64,000 bases of DNA, from NCBI GenBank assembly GCA_028023455.1, contig JAQFVV010012398.1:6224682-6288681 (forward strand), written 5' to 3'. The translations under genes and the position numbers were made by a program. This document shows positions 8,891-19,476 of this stretch, piece after piece. This stretch comes from Epiperipatus broadwayi. Lineage: Eukaryota > Onychophora > Udeonychophora > Euonychophora > Peripatidae. The first letter of the stretch is position 1. Each line of letters opens with the position of its first letter. Below the pieces are notes generated by a model. That model did no database searches. It was not told the DNA's origin and was given only the letters and a program-made list of their open reading frames with translations.

Positions 8891-10341
8891 TTCTATATTT
8901 TTTTCCCTTACAAACAAAAGAATAAAGTAGATACATATATTTATCTTTTTTGTAGTGCATTAAAGTTTATTTTGGATCTATTTATAATATATTTCTGTAT
9001 CTGAAATATTTTTGAATATCCAAAAGATTCATTTTCACATCTGTTAATTATAAAAACTTTTGTTTTTGTTATGATTAAAAAAAAGGAATCACTGAATCAT
9101 TTATAATTTTTAATTTTTTTTTCTATAGGCAATGTAAAAGCTTTTAAATATCTTATTATAAAGTAAGAATTTCTCCAATAGCCCCTTATAGATAAGCAGC
9201 AAAAGACCACTGGGCTGAATAAGAAGAGCTTGACTGTGTGTTTATTCTTATTTTGCTTGTTCCCTAAATATAACTAGATACCAATTTACTGATCATTATT
9301 GGACGGTTAACTGAATTGGATATGTTTTACAAAAATGTTTTATATCTTATTAGAACCTGAAAAAGTTTTACCCAGCTAGATTTGAGCCAAGATTATACGA
9401 AAGAAGGATAAATGCATTAAATTTAAGTAATTTTTTTTAATTTATTGTACTTCTTAGAATATATGGTTTGAAAATTCATCCGTAGGGTTCGCATTTTTCT
9501 AAAATTACTTTTATCAAAAAAAGTGAAAATTAAAATAAATTTCCAGAAATTTAAAATGGGTACATGAATACTTAAATTAATATTGTCCTTAAAAATTTAA
9601 ATTTCAAACAATACGTTATTATTCTAACCGTTTTACTTCTTTTATTAATTACGTTCACATTTCAAGTATCGCTTACAGTTGGCGATATCCATTGCTAAAG
9701 AAATATAGTATAACAAATATATCAGTAAACCATATTTTAAAAAAATGTTGACTAATTCATAATAGAATTCAGTAATAAAAAAAATGAAGTAATTAACTTT
9801 AATAAATATTAAAGACAAATCTAGAGGTTAGTGTAATGAACTTTGGATTATTATAAATTTTATAAAAAGTCGCATTGCACCTAGTAAATAAATCATTTTT
9901 GCTTAATAAATTATAATTAAAAAAATCCAAATTTTATTTACTACATATAATTTTTTTTCTTATAATTTATTCAAACCCAAACACGCAATTGCGACCTAGA
10001 TTGATTTATAAAAAGATAACTTTTAACTAATGAATGTCTCGGTTTTATAGACATTAGGAAATTTACATACTTACCAAAGTAATTATTGTTAATCATATAT
10101 ATATTGTTTATCCAAATATTTATGTAGCTATTGATTATAACTTGAGAATACTAAAGCTAAAAATATTATATTTCAAAGAAATACACTCAAATGCATTTAA
10201 AAACTGTTTCAAAATAATGTGTTTTAGCATATAATGTAAGTCCAATTTGATTTAAAATAGATCTGAGTCCATTTGAGCAATCGTTCTTGATTGGACTTTT
10301 ACTGCCCAAAGAATATTTAATAGTTATTTATAGAAATGTGC
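8891..10341. other. AT-rich stretch, no gene
   Basis: About 1.4 kb without recognisable coding sequence. Slightly GC-richer islands at 9170-9240 and 9655-9690 match no known family. Confidence 0.35.
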
Positions 10342-10506
10342 CAGTATATATCTATCTATTTACCTACCTACCTGCCTGCCTACCTGCTTGCCTGCCTGTC
10401 TGTCTATCTAACTTTTTACCTGTCTACTTATTTACATATCTACCTACTTATCTATGTATCTATCTACCAATTACCTGCTTACATATCTACTTTCTCATCT
10501 TTATAT
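10342..10506. repeat. Tetranucleotide microsatellite (CTAY/CTGC)
   Basis: An imperfect array of TATC, TACC, TGCC and TGTC units in register, with interruptions. It creates spurious long open frames rich in Tyr, Leu and Pro that should not be taken as genes. Confidence 0.85.
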
Positions 10507-10639
10507 TATATATTAATTAACTATAGTAAAAATAAACACAGTTACTGGATCAATTACAACTATCTAGATGCTGTTTCATCACAACTACTTTTAATTAATT
10601 ACATTTAAATATAAATGCTAACACAACTAGATGCTAATG

Positions 10640-10800
10640 TTTTGTTTTTGTCATTGGTCAAGCCAACAACACCTGAAAAAGGGGTGAGAATAATACCTCT
10701 TGAAACATTGTGCATATATACTAATGTGTTTGATGTGCTATTACTAACAGTTGAATGTATTTGGAATATTTAAATAAAGTTAAATTTTTCTAAAGACATT
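10640..10800 (+). mobile_element. Penelope-like 3'-end remnant with hammerhead-like stem
   Basis: Starts with CTGAAAA (10,673-10,679), then a six-pair stem AGGGGT/ACCTCT (10,680-10,685 with 10,695-10,700), then TGAAAC. It ends in AAATAAAGTTAAATTTTT (about 10,770). A CTGAAgA-stem-GAAACg unit followed by an AATAAAGTTAA tail is the layout I associate with Penelope-like 3' regions. The core deviates from a true hammerhead. Assignment is tentative. Confidence 0.4.
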
Positions 10801-10884
10801 CAATACTCATGTTAGATGATAGAAATAGTTCAATATAAAAATACAACTAAAACACCATCATCACAAACCTTCAGGAAAACAATA

Positions 10885-10990
10885 AAAGTTTGAGATTGTT
10901 GATTGTTAGCGATATTGGGATTGTCTAAATGTTGACTGATTTCAAATGATTACTTATAAATGCATTTGCCTTGAACAATATTACACACAC
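10885..10990 (+). repeat. Dispersed repeat family F, copy 2
   Basis: GATTGTTGATTGTTAGCGAT, GGGATTGTCTAAATGTTGAC and TGATTACTTATAAATGCATT match copies at 6541 and 23,838. It ends at a CA repeat (10,982-10,998). Confidence 0.6.
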
Positions 10991-11149
10991 ACATATATAG
11001 TTTTTTTAAAACTTCATATTTATTATATTTATTGACTTTTCTATTTTCATTTTCCTTTTTTTTTCATATTAGTATTTGCTTAATTTTTAATATCATATAT
11101 ACTCTATTTTTCACATACAATGAAATCACATGCTTCACTATATTTTGTT

Positions 11150-11290
11150 TCAATTTCCCCCTCATGTTCAAATGTATATAGCATATAACAGCTTTTATTT
11201 TGTTGAAAAACATTGATTATAATAAAATATGTATGGTTCATTAAGCAGCAAATGTACAGAAAATGTCAACATACACATAGATATAGCATA
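11150..11290 (+). repeat. Dispersed repeat G, copy 1
   Basis: CCCTCATGTTCAAATGTATA, TATAGCATATAACAGCTTTT and GCAAATGTACAGAA occur in the same order at 45,610-45,750. No coding capacity. The second copy lies next to Penelope-like remnants, which may indicate its source. Confidence 0.5.
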
Positions 11291-12009
11291 GACTTTTTTA
11301 TGTGCATAGTATCATATATAAATCAAAGTTATAGTAAATGGATGCCATTAGAAACACACAAAAGCTAGCTTAAATAATTATTGGAATCATTAAAATATTA
11401 TAAACCTTTTAAAAATAATTTTAAATGAAACCAAATATTTCTAAAAAGAATAGACAATAGAAATCCTAATTTTATTAATAGAATAAACAGGAAATTCATT
11501 TGCACATCAAATCTCATAGAAAACATGGAATATAATATGTTAGCAATGATGGTTTTAGGAATTTTATCTTTGCATCAGATTTTAGCAGTGTTAAACAAGT
11601 TTCAATTATTAATTCGATCTCAATTTTAGAATTGAACACTATAGAAAATAACCTAAGCTATCGCCTTGCACAAAATCAGGTTTCTCCGATGATCAGAACA
11701 GAAGTTAGCACCCCACTTCCGGTGGATTTCCCCCCCCCCCCCAAATAATCAATAATTTTTTTTTTTTTTCAAATCAACACAGAACTACAATGAAGTGATT
11801 CCAGAGCTAAAAAATAATGATCTAAAGACAAAAATGAGTACAAATGATGTTTTAGACCTAAACAGAAACTTAGAAGCTACAAATTAATCATACTTTTTAA
11901 GCAATAATTATTGAGAATTTTCCAAAGTTTAACAACAAACTTTCAGATTATACTTGAATCATTCATTACTAATCAAGACCTAAAATTCAATCAAAAGAAG
12001 CAGGATCCA
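11291..12009. other. AT-rich stretch with poly-C and poly-T tract
   Basis: No gene seen. A run of 13 C followed by a long T run lies at 11,730-11,770, preceded by a slightly GC-richer segment (11,655-11,728). Confidence 0.4.
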
Positions 12010-13240
12010 ACTAGTATCAACAAATAAAAATCATTGTGAACCCTGAAAGACTTTGGTTGGTGGGTTGAGCAGCTGCTGTGAACATTTGCAGAAACAGGAG
12101 TTTGATGATGATCAAGGGTGGATGTTAGGCTCCATTGACCTCAGTGTGCAAGATGATATGGACTAATGATTTATTCTCATGGTGTGCAAGTAAATCTGGC
12201 TTGATTTCAAGACTACATGAATTAAATGTTGTATTGGTGGGTGTGAGTTTGCACTCCTTTTCCTCAAGTGTGGTGATAGTGGTCATAAGGGGCTTGGTTC
12301 ATTTGAGGGGATGGTCGATGATCATTGTCTAGCCCAGGAATACCTGCCAGGAGGGTGAAAGTCACTACCTTCACATGGACTTCGCCATGAAGAGCTACTG
12401 CACCCCTTGATGGATTATTTGATAGGTCAGTGTTGATTTGCATTCACTATAATTAGGTTTCATTTGTTGAGTTTAAACTTAGTGCATTTGTAAAGCGGTT
12501 GGTCTGTTTTGAGCCACCACTTTTTTTTTTGTAATGATGGAGTTCTGTTTTGTGGGCATGAGTCTGCACTCCCTTTTTCTTCAGGGGAGCTGGTTGTAGA
12601 CATTAGGTGACTGGTTTATGGTGTGGCTGTTAACAATTTTTCCATTGCCCAGAACACCTGCCTGGGGGCTACATGGTCAAAGTTGGTGCTATTCCTGCTC
12701 TGGTTGGCTGCTGTGTCCCCTGGTAGGCTGGTTTTGGGCAGTGTCCATCCAGCTCTTTACTTATTACTTCTTAGTTTTTACCCAAGTTGGCTTTCCAATT
12801 TTGGGTAGGTAGACCGATTGTAGTCCCTGCTCATTTGGACTGCTAATTGGGAGGCAGAGGTATTCAGAATGGTCTTGACATGGCTCGGCTGTGGTTCGAG
12901 AGCTTGGTGAACTTGGGCCTTGGACTTCGCTGCCTGTTGTGGTGGTTGGCACAATGCTGGACTTCACCTATTCAGCTGAAGCATTTGAGTCTTCACTTCA
13001 GAGCCCCAGGGGTGGTACCATTGGGTGATGGTTAACTTCTCAACAGCTGGGCCATGTGGATCCACGTATGGATACACATTAATCATATTACAGCAATTTT
13101 TATGGATGTAATTATTTTTGAACATATGTACATTTACCTTGTTACATTGACTCACTGTGTAATCCTCAATGGGTAAGTGTACCCAAAATTTTTTTGTAAT
13201 CTTTTATTAATAAAGGTTACTTTGGGGAAAAAAAAGTTAT
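12010..13240 (+). other. GC-richer island with internal duplication, possible decayed retroelement
   Basis: Composition here is clearly higher in G+C than all flanking sequence. Two segments are related: 12,225-12,360 (GTGTGAGTTTGCACTCC ... CCAGGAATACCTGCCAGG) and 12,550-12,680 (GGCATGAGTCTGCACTCCC ... CCCAGAACACCTGCCTGG). The right end has TTATTAATAAAGGTTACTTT and an A-run at 13,205-13,237, like a polyadenylated 3' end on the plus strand. Several short open frames exist on both strands, but none matches a family I know. It could be a retroposed non-coding transcript, a LINE 5' region or a host non-coding exon. Confidence 0.4.
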
Positions 13241-13317
13241 AGTATAAACATAATTTTGAATAGAACCAATAATAAAATAATAATATAGTTTTTAATAATC
13301 ATATATATTTTTAAAAA

Positions 13318-13478
13318 TGTGTTGCTTTTAAAAAAAAGTTTTAAACAGAAAAAAAAAAACAAGTTTTTAAAAAAGAGATTTTATTTATTTATTTTATATT
13401 TAATCCGTAACATTTCATTTCTTTCTGATGATTTTTAAAATAATTAATATAAATGTCTATTTGACTCAAGTTATAAAG
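13318..13478 (+). repeat. Direct repeat D, left copy
   Basis: GTTGCTTTTAAA, AAGTTTTAAA, TTTATTTTATATTTAAT, ATTTCAT and GATTTT(C/T)AAAAT follow in the same order as at 18,069-18,228. The pair brackets the pogo-like element and the LINE remnant. It may be a dispersed family or a duplication. Confidence 0.6.
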
Positions 13479-13980
13479 ATTCTCTTGAAAAGACATTATA
13501 TACAAATGCAGTGAGAAATTTCTGCAGATGAACTTGAAAAGCATAATGACAGTAATGAATAATATTGTGAAATAATGTTGAAGAAGTCAAACATAAACAA
13601 GAACCAATACATAAGATTCAACCTACTAAGAAAACAGATATATGACCTCAATTAAAAAAATAAAACCAAGTAATAAAAATCAATATTTGTCATGTGTCCA
13701 GTTGGCAGAGAGCAGTAAACAATGTTAAAGAAATTCAATTTTTTTTTTAAAAAATGAAAATTTTCTTATGGCAATATGTTGACAATAATAGTCATTTTTA
13801 TTATTATTTTGCCCTAAGAAAAAGGGTGTTGAGATAGTAACCCTTCTATCTCAAACTATAATTTATTTTAAAAATATAGTGGTTGGTAAACTAGAAGCCA
13901 AATTCAGCTTTTATAAGTTTCATTAAGTTTATATAAATATATGATTGTATAATTTACACACATTGATAAATATTTGCATA
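13479..13980. other. AT-rich stretch, no gene
   Basis: Nothing recognised except a short hairpin TTGAGATAG/CTATCTCAA at 13,829-13,857. Confidence 0.35.
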
Positions 13981-13982
13981 TA

Positions 13983-15088
13983 CACCTGGGTCTCTTTTTA
14001 CGCGGACTTATTTAATATGATTTTGAAGTTACATGATTCACATCTCACCGGAAGTAGAACTCCGATAATGCGCTATTACTTTAAATAATAAATTTGCGCA
14101 CTTACATTATATTGAAAGTAATAGCACATTATTGGAATTCGACTTTCATCTTAGTAATTTCAATATTTTCAATGCTTTATAATAGTAAGATTTTATGCAA
14201 TAATGAAATTAAAATCATGATTTCCACATTTTATGTATACACACATTAAATTTTACAAGATTATAATGTAAATTTGTTCAAACATTGTGCGTGTTAATTT
14301 TGCATTTTAAATCACACTCTGTTTTTGCTTTTTAAAAAAGAACGTAATCAATTATTAATCATTTAGTGTCCACAAGTTTATTTTTAAAAGGTGAGTAATA
14401 GCAGTGGGAACAAATAAATTTGACAATTAAAAATTAAAATCTGATTTTTAATTGTAATTATCAATTTAAAAATTACTTATGGCGACTTGAAATTAATGTG
14501 ATGTGAAATTTGATTTTTAAACGGAATTGAAAATTAAAAAATTAAAGACAAAAATAAGAATTTAATTTTTAGTTGTTAGTTTCATAAACAATTAATAAAA
14601 TCATCATCTCAAAGATTAATTACTAATTACGTTGTCACCAGAAAACCATTAACACAACATAAAAGTGACGTTGGCGCTAGTTTTATTTTCTCTTGTGAAG
14701 AATCTGATTGTTTACCAGTTCGCAAACGAACCTCTTTATTGGCAAATGGCGATAATAATTAAAACATGTATAAAAAATGTAAATTACTGTAAATTATGCA
14801 TAAAAATATATTGTTTTGAATAAAATTAAATATTATAGTTAAAAAAAGTTTGTCTTGTATCAATTTTTTTCAAATTTGAAATTTTTTAATAGTCATATTT
14901 TATTTCCTTATTTTTTTTTGCACAAATTTTAAAGTAATTTTACATTGGTGCTTTGCTTTTACGCGACTTTTGAAAAATCACAGTCCATATCCCCCCTTTT
15001 TCAAGGTAAGTTACATCTATTTTTGCGCGATTTCATTTGCGCGTGTTTTCTGAGGAACCTATCTATCGCGTAAAACGAGACCCAGGTG
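13983..15088. mobile_element. Pogo/Tigger-like element, copy 1 (full length)
   Basis: Terminal inverted repeats CACCTGGGTCTC...TTTTACGCG (left) and CGCGTAAAACGAGACCCAGGTG (right) are bounded by TA on both sides (13,981-13,982 and 15,089-15,090). This fits Tc1/mariner/pogo TA target duplication. Sub-terminal TTTACGCG and GCGCGATTTC repeats resemble Tigger-type ends. No transposase frame is visible in 1.1 kb, so it is a non-autonomous or decayed copy. A segment at 14,655-14,750 is shared with the copies at 31.1 and 54.7 kb and may be a transposase remnant. Confidence 0.75.
14046..14150. repeat. Inverted repeat nested in pogo-like copy 1
   Basis: Arms GAAGTAGAACTCCGATAATG and the pairing sequence near 14,124-14,149 fold with a loop of about 40 bp. 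It is absent from the other two copies, so it is probably a later hairpin insertion. Confidence 0.6.
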
Positions 15089-15090
15089 TA

Positions 15091-16080
15091 CAATTAATTT
15101 TTGTCAATTTTATTTTAGTTGTTAAAAAAAAAGATAAAGGAACTATTTTTTTGAAACTAAAGTTATTTCAAATAAATTTGTTTAGAATTTATATTATAGG
15201 AACAACTGATTACTAAATAATAATCTATAAACAACTTTACTCAATTATTATTATTTTTTAAATTAATTGAAAACTCTTGAAAAATCAATTTTTAAGCCTT
15301 GCTCCTGGTTTTTAAAATGTTGAATGTCAATTAATAATATTTTAAGTGTTATCCAAAAACAAGCTGATTTACTGATTAAAAAAATATAAACTGAATGAAT
15401 ATAAATAATTATTGGCTTATTTAATTAGAAAATTTTGTAAACAGGTAATTACAGGTTTTGTTTATTAAAAAAATTTGGTAAACAAGTGGACTTGATAATT
15501 AAGAAAAGTGCATGATATAAAATGACCAGTTCAAAAATATTCTGCTCAATCTCCTTGTATTCATCATTGATCCTACCTCTTTTTCTGATCATTGCTTTTG
15601 CCTGCTTAGCGTAATGTATTCTGAACCTTTCCAGTAGTCAAGTTAATGACCATAAGTAACTAAGCACTGGGAAATAAACTTTACTGCTTCAGTACATAGC
15701 CCATGGCCATTAGATGTCCAATTTTGTTTGCTGAGTTTGAGCCAATAATATGCTAACTATTGTCTTTAAATATGCTGTTCAACAGACAATTTCTCAAAAT
15801 ATTAAAGAAAACATTTCATGACAACTCCCTACAAGATTAAAAATAGGTAAATGAAGAGACATCATCATAAAACCAATAAGGATTTCCATTTGCACATGTA
15901 CATATGTAAATATAAAATTCAACTTTTTTGGAAAATATCTCTTACTCATCTTTTCTCTTGGATATTTACTTATGATACCTACATGCCAGTGATATTTATA
16001 ATTTAAGTTATATAATTTTATGCATTTATCTGTTTTATAAAACTATTTTTAATGTTGATATATTATAACACCTTATATAA
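15091..16080. other. AT-rich stretch, no gene
   Basis: No family match on either strand. Confidence 0.35.
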
Positions 16081-17985
16081 CATCAATCAATCAATAGTAG
16101 TCTGTCCAATAGACAGGTCCAGAGAGTAGTCACTAAATCAGTTCATCCATTCTTCCATTCCATTCTCTTCCTTGCCCACTTCCTCAATTCCACATAACCC
16201 CTTCCATCTCGTATATCATCCAATAATGTCAATCTCTTCTGTCCTTTCTTTTTATTTCCACTCACCATTCCTTCCAAAACATCTTTCATTAAACTATAAT
16301 CTTTTCTTAGTATATGTCCAATCCAGTTTCTCTTTCTCTCTTTGATACTTTCAATCAATCTTCTTTCCTTATTAACTCTTTTCAAAACTTCTTCATTTGT
16401 TATTTTATTCACCCAACTGATTTTTTCCATTTTTCTCCATGTCCACATCTCAAAAGCTTCCAGTCGTTTCTTAATTCTATTACTCAATGTCCATGTCTCA
16501 CAACCATACATTAATACACTCCACACATAACATTTAATTAATCTTTTCCTTAATTCTCTTTCCATAGGTCCACAAAATATCTTCTTTCTTTTTAAAAATG
16601 TCACCTTTGCTAATGCTATTCTTCTTTTAACTTCATCTTCACTTCTTCCATCCTCACTCAACCAACAACCCAAATATCTAAATCCCTTCACCTGCTACAC
16701 CATGTCATCATGGATTCCAATTTGCAGTCTTTTTGCATCTCTCCCTATCCATAAACACTTAGTCTTTTCAATATTAATCTTCATTCCATATGCCATACAT
16801 CCTTCTTCCAATTTATTCAACATATTCTGAAGATCCTTTTCTTCCTCAGCAATAAGAGCCATATCATCTGCAAATCTTATACCCTTTATTACTCTCCCTC
16901 CAACATTTGCTCCTCCACAGTCCAAATAATTATTTAGCATATCTTCTAAATAAATATTAAACAAAACAGGTGACATACTACATCCTTGCCTAACTCCACT
17001 TTCTATATTCATTTCATCAGTCTCATTACATCCAAATCTAACTCTTATTCTTTGCCCATTATACATATTCCATATCAATCTTTCTTTCTTTCCAGAATAC
17101 TCCTTTATATCTTAAGATAGATATCAGTTTATTCCAGCTTACTCTATCAAATGCCTTTTCTAAATCTACAAAACATATACCAATTTCTTTGTCTCTTTCA
17201 ATATATCTTTCTGCAATTGTCCTAACAATACCAATAGCATCTCTTGTGCTTTTCCCTTTCCGAAAACCAAACTTCTTCAGCAATATAATAGTCAACCTTC
17301 CCATAAATCCTTTGAGTTAAAATCCTCAATAACACCTTAGAAACATGAGACAATACACTTATTGTCCTATACTTTTCACATTTAACAGCTTTCTTCTTTT
17401 TAGCAATTGGAATCACTATAGTTCTTAAAAAATCTTCAGGCCAAACTCCACTATTATATATCAAATTGCAAAGTCCAACTATTTCCTTCATAGTAAATTC
17501 TCCCATTTCTCTCAAAAATTCTATAGGTACTGCATCAAATCCAATAGCCTTACCATTCTTCATTTGTGTGATTGCCTTTCTTACTTCATCTGGCAGTATG
17601 TCCATACCTCTATCATCCATTGCAACATCTTCTTCATTTTCAAGTTCATAACTAATTAAATTATTTTCTCTACTAAACAGATACCGAATATATTCTTCCC
17701 ATCTTTTTAATATATCATTACTATCGGTTAACCTTCTTCCATTCTTATCCACAATCTCACTTGCTACCCACATCTTTTTCTCCCAAGAAATACTTTGTAT
17801 TCTATCAAATGCTAGATCATATCTTTTCATCTGCTGAAACCTTTCTATCTCTTTACATTCTTGCTCCAACCACTTTTCTTTTGCTAAATCTGTTTCTCTT
17901 CTTAATTCATTATTAAATTTCCTATATTCCTTTTGCTTTAGTCTGAATAAAAGAAACAGGGTCTTAAAGTCTTTTTCCCTTGTAA
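16070..17985 (-). pseudogene. Non-LTR retrotransposon reverse transcriptase, 5'-truncated
   Basis: Four overlapping frames on the minus strand together cover a LINE RT and its C-terminal region. In order they show a lysine-rich linker (from about 17,960), DEVRKAITQMKNGKAIGFDAVPIEF (17,500-17,600), KYRTISVLSHVSKVLLRIL, GFRKGKSTRDAIG and CFVDLEKAFDRVSW, the GVRQGCSMSPVLFNIYL box near 16,990, the catalytic FADDMALIAEE near 16,850, then YLGCWLSEDG, YGCETWTL and WIGHILRKD. At least three frameshifts (near 17,230, 17,080 and 16,695) break it. No endonuclease domain is present, as expected for 5' truncation. The short 3' region ends in a TTGATTGATTGATG-type tail (complement at 16,082-16,095). The clade is unresolved. 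It is less decayed than the RTE copy at the window start. Confidence 0.9.
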
Positions 17986-18068
17986 AGAGTTTTAATTTGA
18001 AAAAACAAAACACAAAGAAAATCGTATTTGTGATTGCTATTAATTACAATGTAGTTTAAGATCAATGT

Positions 18069-18228
18069 TGCTTTTAAAGAAAAGTTTTAAAAAGAAAAAT
18101 TAGAAAGTTTTAAAACAGATAGAAAAATATTTTTTATTTTATTTTATATTTAATAAGTAGAATTTCATGTGACTCTGAAGATTTTCAAAATCATTAATAT
18201 GTGTCTGTGTTTAACTTGGTGTGTGTAA
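18069..18228 (+). repeat. Direct repeat D, right copy
   Basis: Matches 13,318-13,478 in the same orientation through about 160 bp with scattered substitutions and indels. Confidence 0.6.
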
Positions 18229-19334
18229 CTATAAATCATTTGATAGGGTAATTAAATTTGTTAACAGTTTAGTTTGTTTACTTTGTGTAACATGCATCTG
18301 AAATTACAAGAATTGGTAGTATATGTATATGTGTGCATTGTGCATAACAATTGTGGGGATTTATCTACCACATGTGATTATATTTTGTTTTCTTGTCTCC
18401 CAATGATATATATGGTTAATACCTAAGATACTCACAGATGATTGTTTTGCATTGGGTAAAGACATTTCTCCCCATGACATATATATATGATTTCAAATAT
18501 GGGTAATTAAAAGGCCTAATTATTGCCATTTTATTTTTTAGTGGCTTAGGGTCATGAAACAGTTTTTAGGCTTAATTTTATAATTGTCTGTGTGTGTGTG
18601 TGTGGACATTTACAAAAAATTTAAGCTGCTTTATTATTGATTATTTGTTTAATGCAAAAGGGAAATATATATATATGTATGCACATCTTGATAAATTATA
18701 GAGTAATTATCAAACTTCAGAGATGATCCAATATTATTAGTAAATTTTTATGAAGAGTAATATTTAAAACTACCAGGTATCAAATGAATTTTATGCTAAC
18801 ATGTATTTGTATATAAACTCTGTTGCATTTAGAATATAAGGCATTTGAATTATTGTATTTGAAATTTTATATATATTATGAACTATTATATTTGAACTCT
18901 TATATATGTGTGTGTGTGTGTGCTATTTTATAATTGAAATATATTACACTGCAAAAAAAACATTATTTTGTTGATTGTTAGATTTTGTTCAGTGTTTTGT
19001 TTACTATTATCTGTTCTGACAATTGATATTTGCATAGAATTTCTGCTCCCTTTGATCTAGAAACATTTTAAATGTCTGAGTGATGGTACATTTGTGATAG
19101 ATATTTATAATTGGTATTCTCACCAGTATATTCTTATTTTCTAGGCTATAGCTGTAATCACATTCTCTGGTAATGAATATTAGTGTGTCTGCTGTCCATT
19201 ACTTGTTACTGTTATCATACTGAAACATCAGCCATTTAGTGTTTATATTTTTATTACACAGAAACTCTGAGACATAATACTATGAATTCTTCATTTGTCC
19301 ATGCAAACTAGAATATATATTAATAATATGGTAA
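18229..19334. other. AT-rich stretch with GT microsatellites
   Basis: (GT)n tracts at about 18,588-18,604 and 18,905-18,922. No gene recognised. Confidence 0.4.
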
Positions 19335-19476
19335 ATAGGGGGTTAATTAAGGAGAATCTGGAGCTACAAGGTCCTATAGTTGGGAACCAATTGTAACAGT
19401 ACAGAAAATAGGGTTAATAAGAGAGAATCTGAGGTCATAGCATTCCATAATTGGGTTGCCAGTTGTAACAGCACAC
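19335..19476 (+). repeat. Two-copy tandem repeat, about 70 bp
   Basis: GGGTTAAT..GAGAATCTG, AGGTCCTATAGTTGGG and CAATTGTAACAGTAC are followed directly by a second version (GGGTTAATAAGAGAGAATCT ... CCAGTTGTAACAGCAC). Confidence 0.65.

Noticed and set aside
10287-10608. Two overlapping open frames rich in Tyr, Leu, Pro and Cys
   Set aside because: They are translations of the CTAY/CTGC tetranucleotide array in two frames, not genes.
12618-13155. Several 60-codon frames on both strands in the GC-richer island
   Set aside because: They overlap each other on both strands, share no domain with any family I know and are expected by chance in higher-GC sequence.
16314-17651. Plus-strand open frames across the LINE RT
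   Set aside because: They mirror the minus-strand reverse transcriptase coding sequence, where all RT motifs lie.
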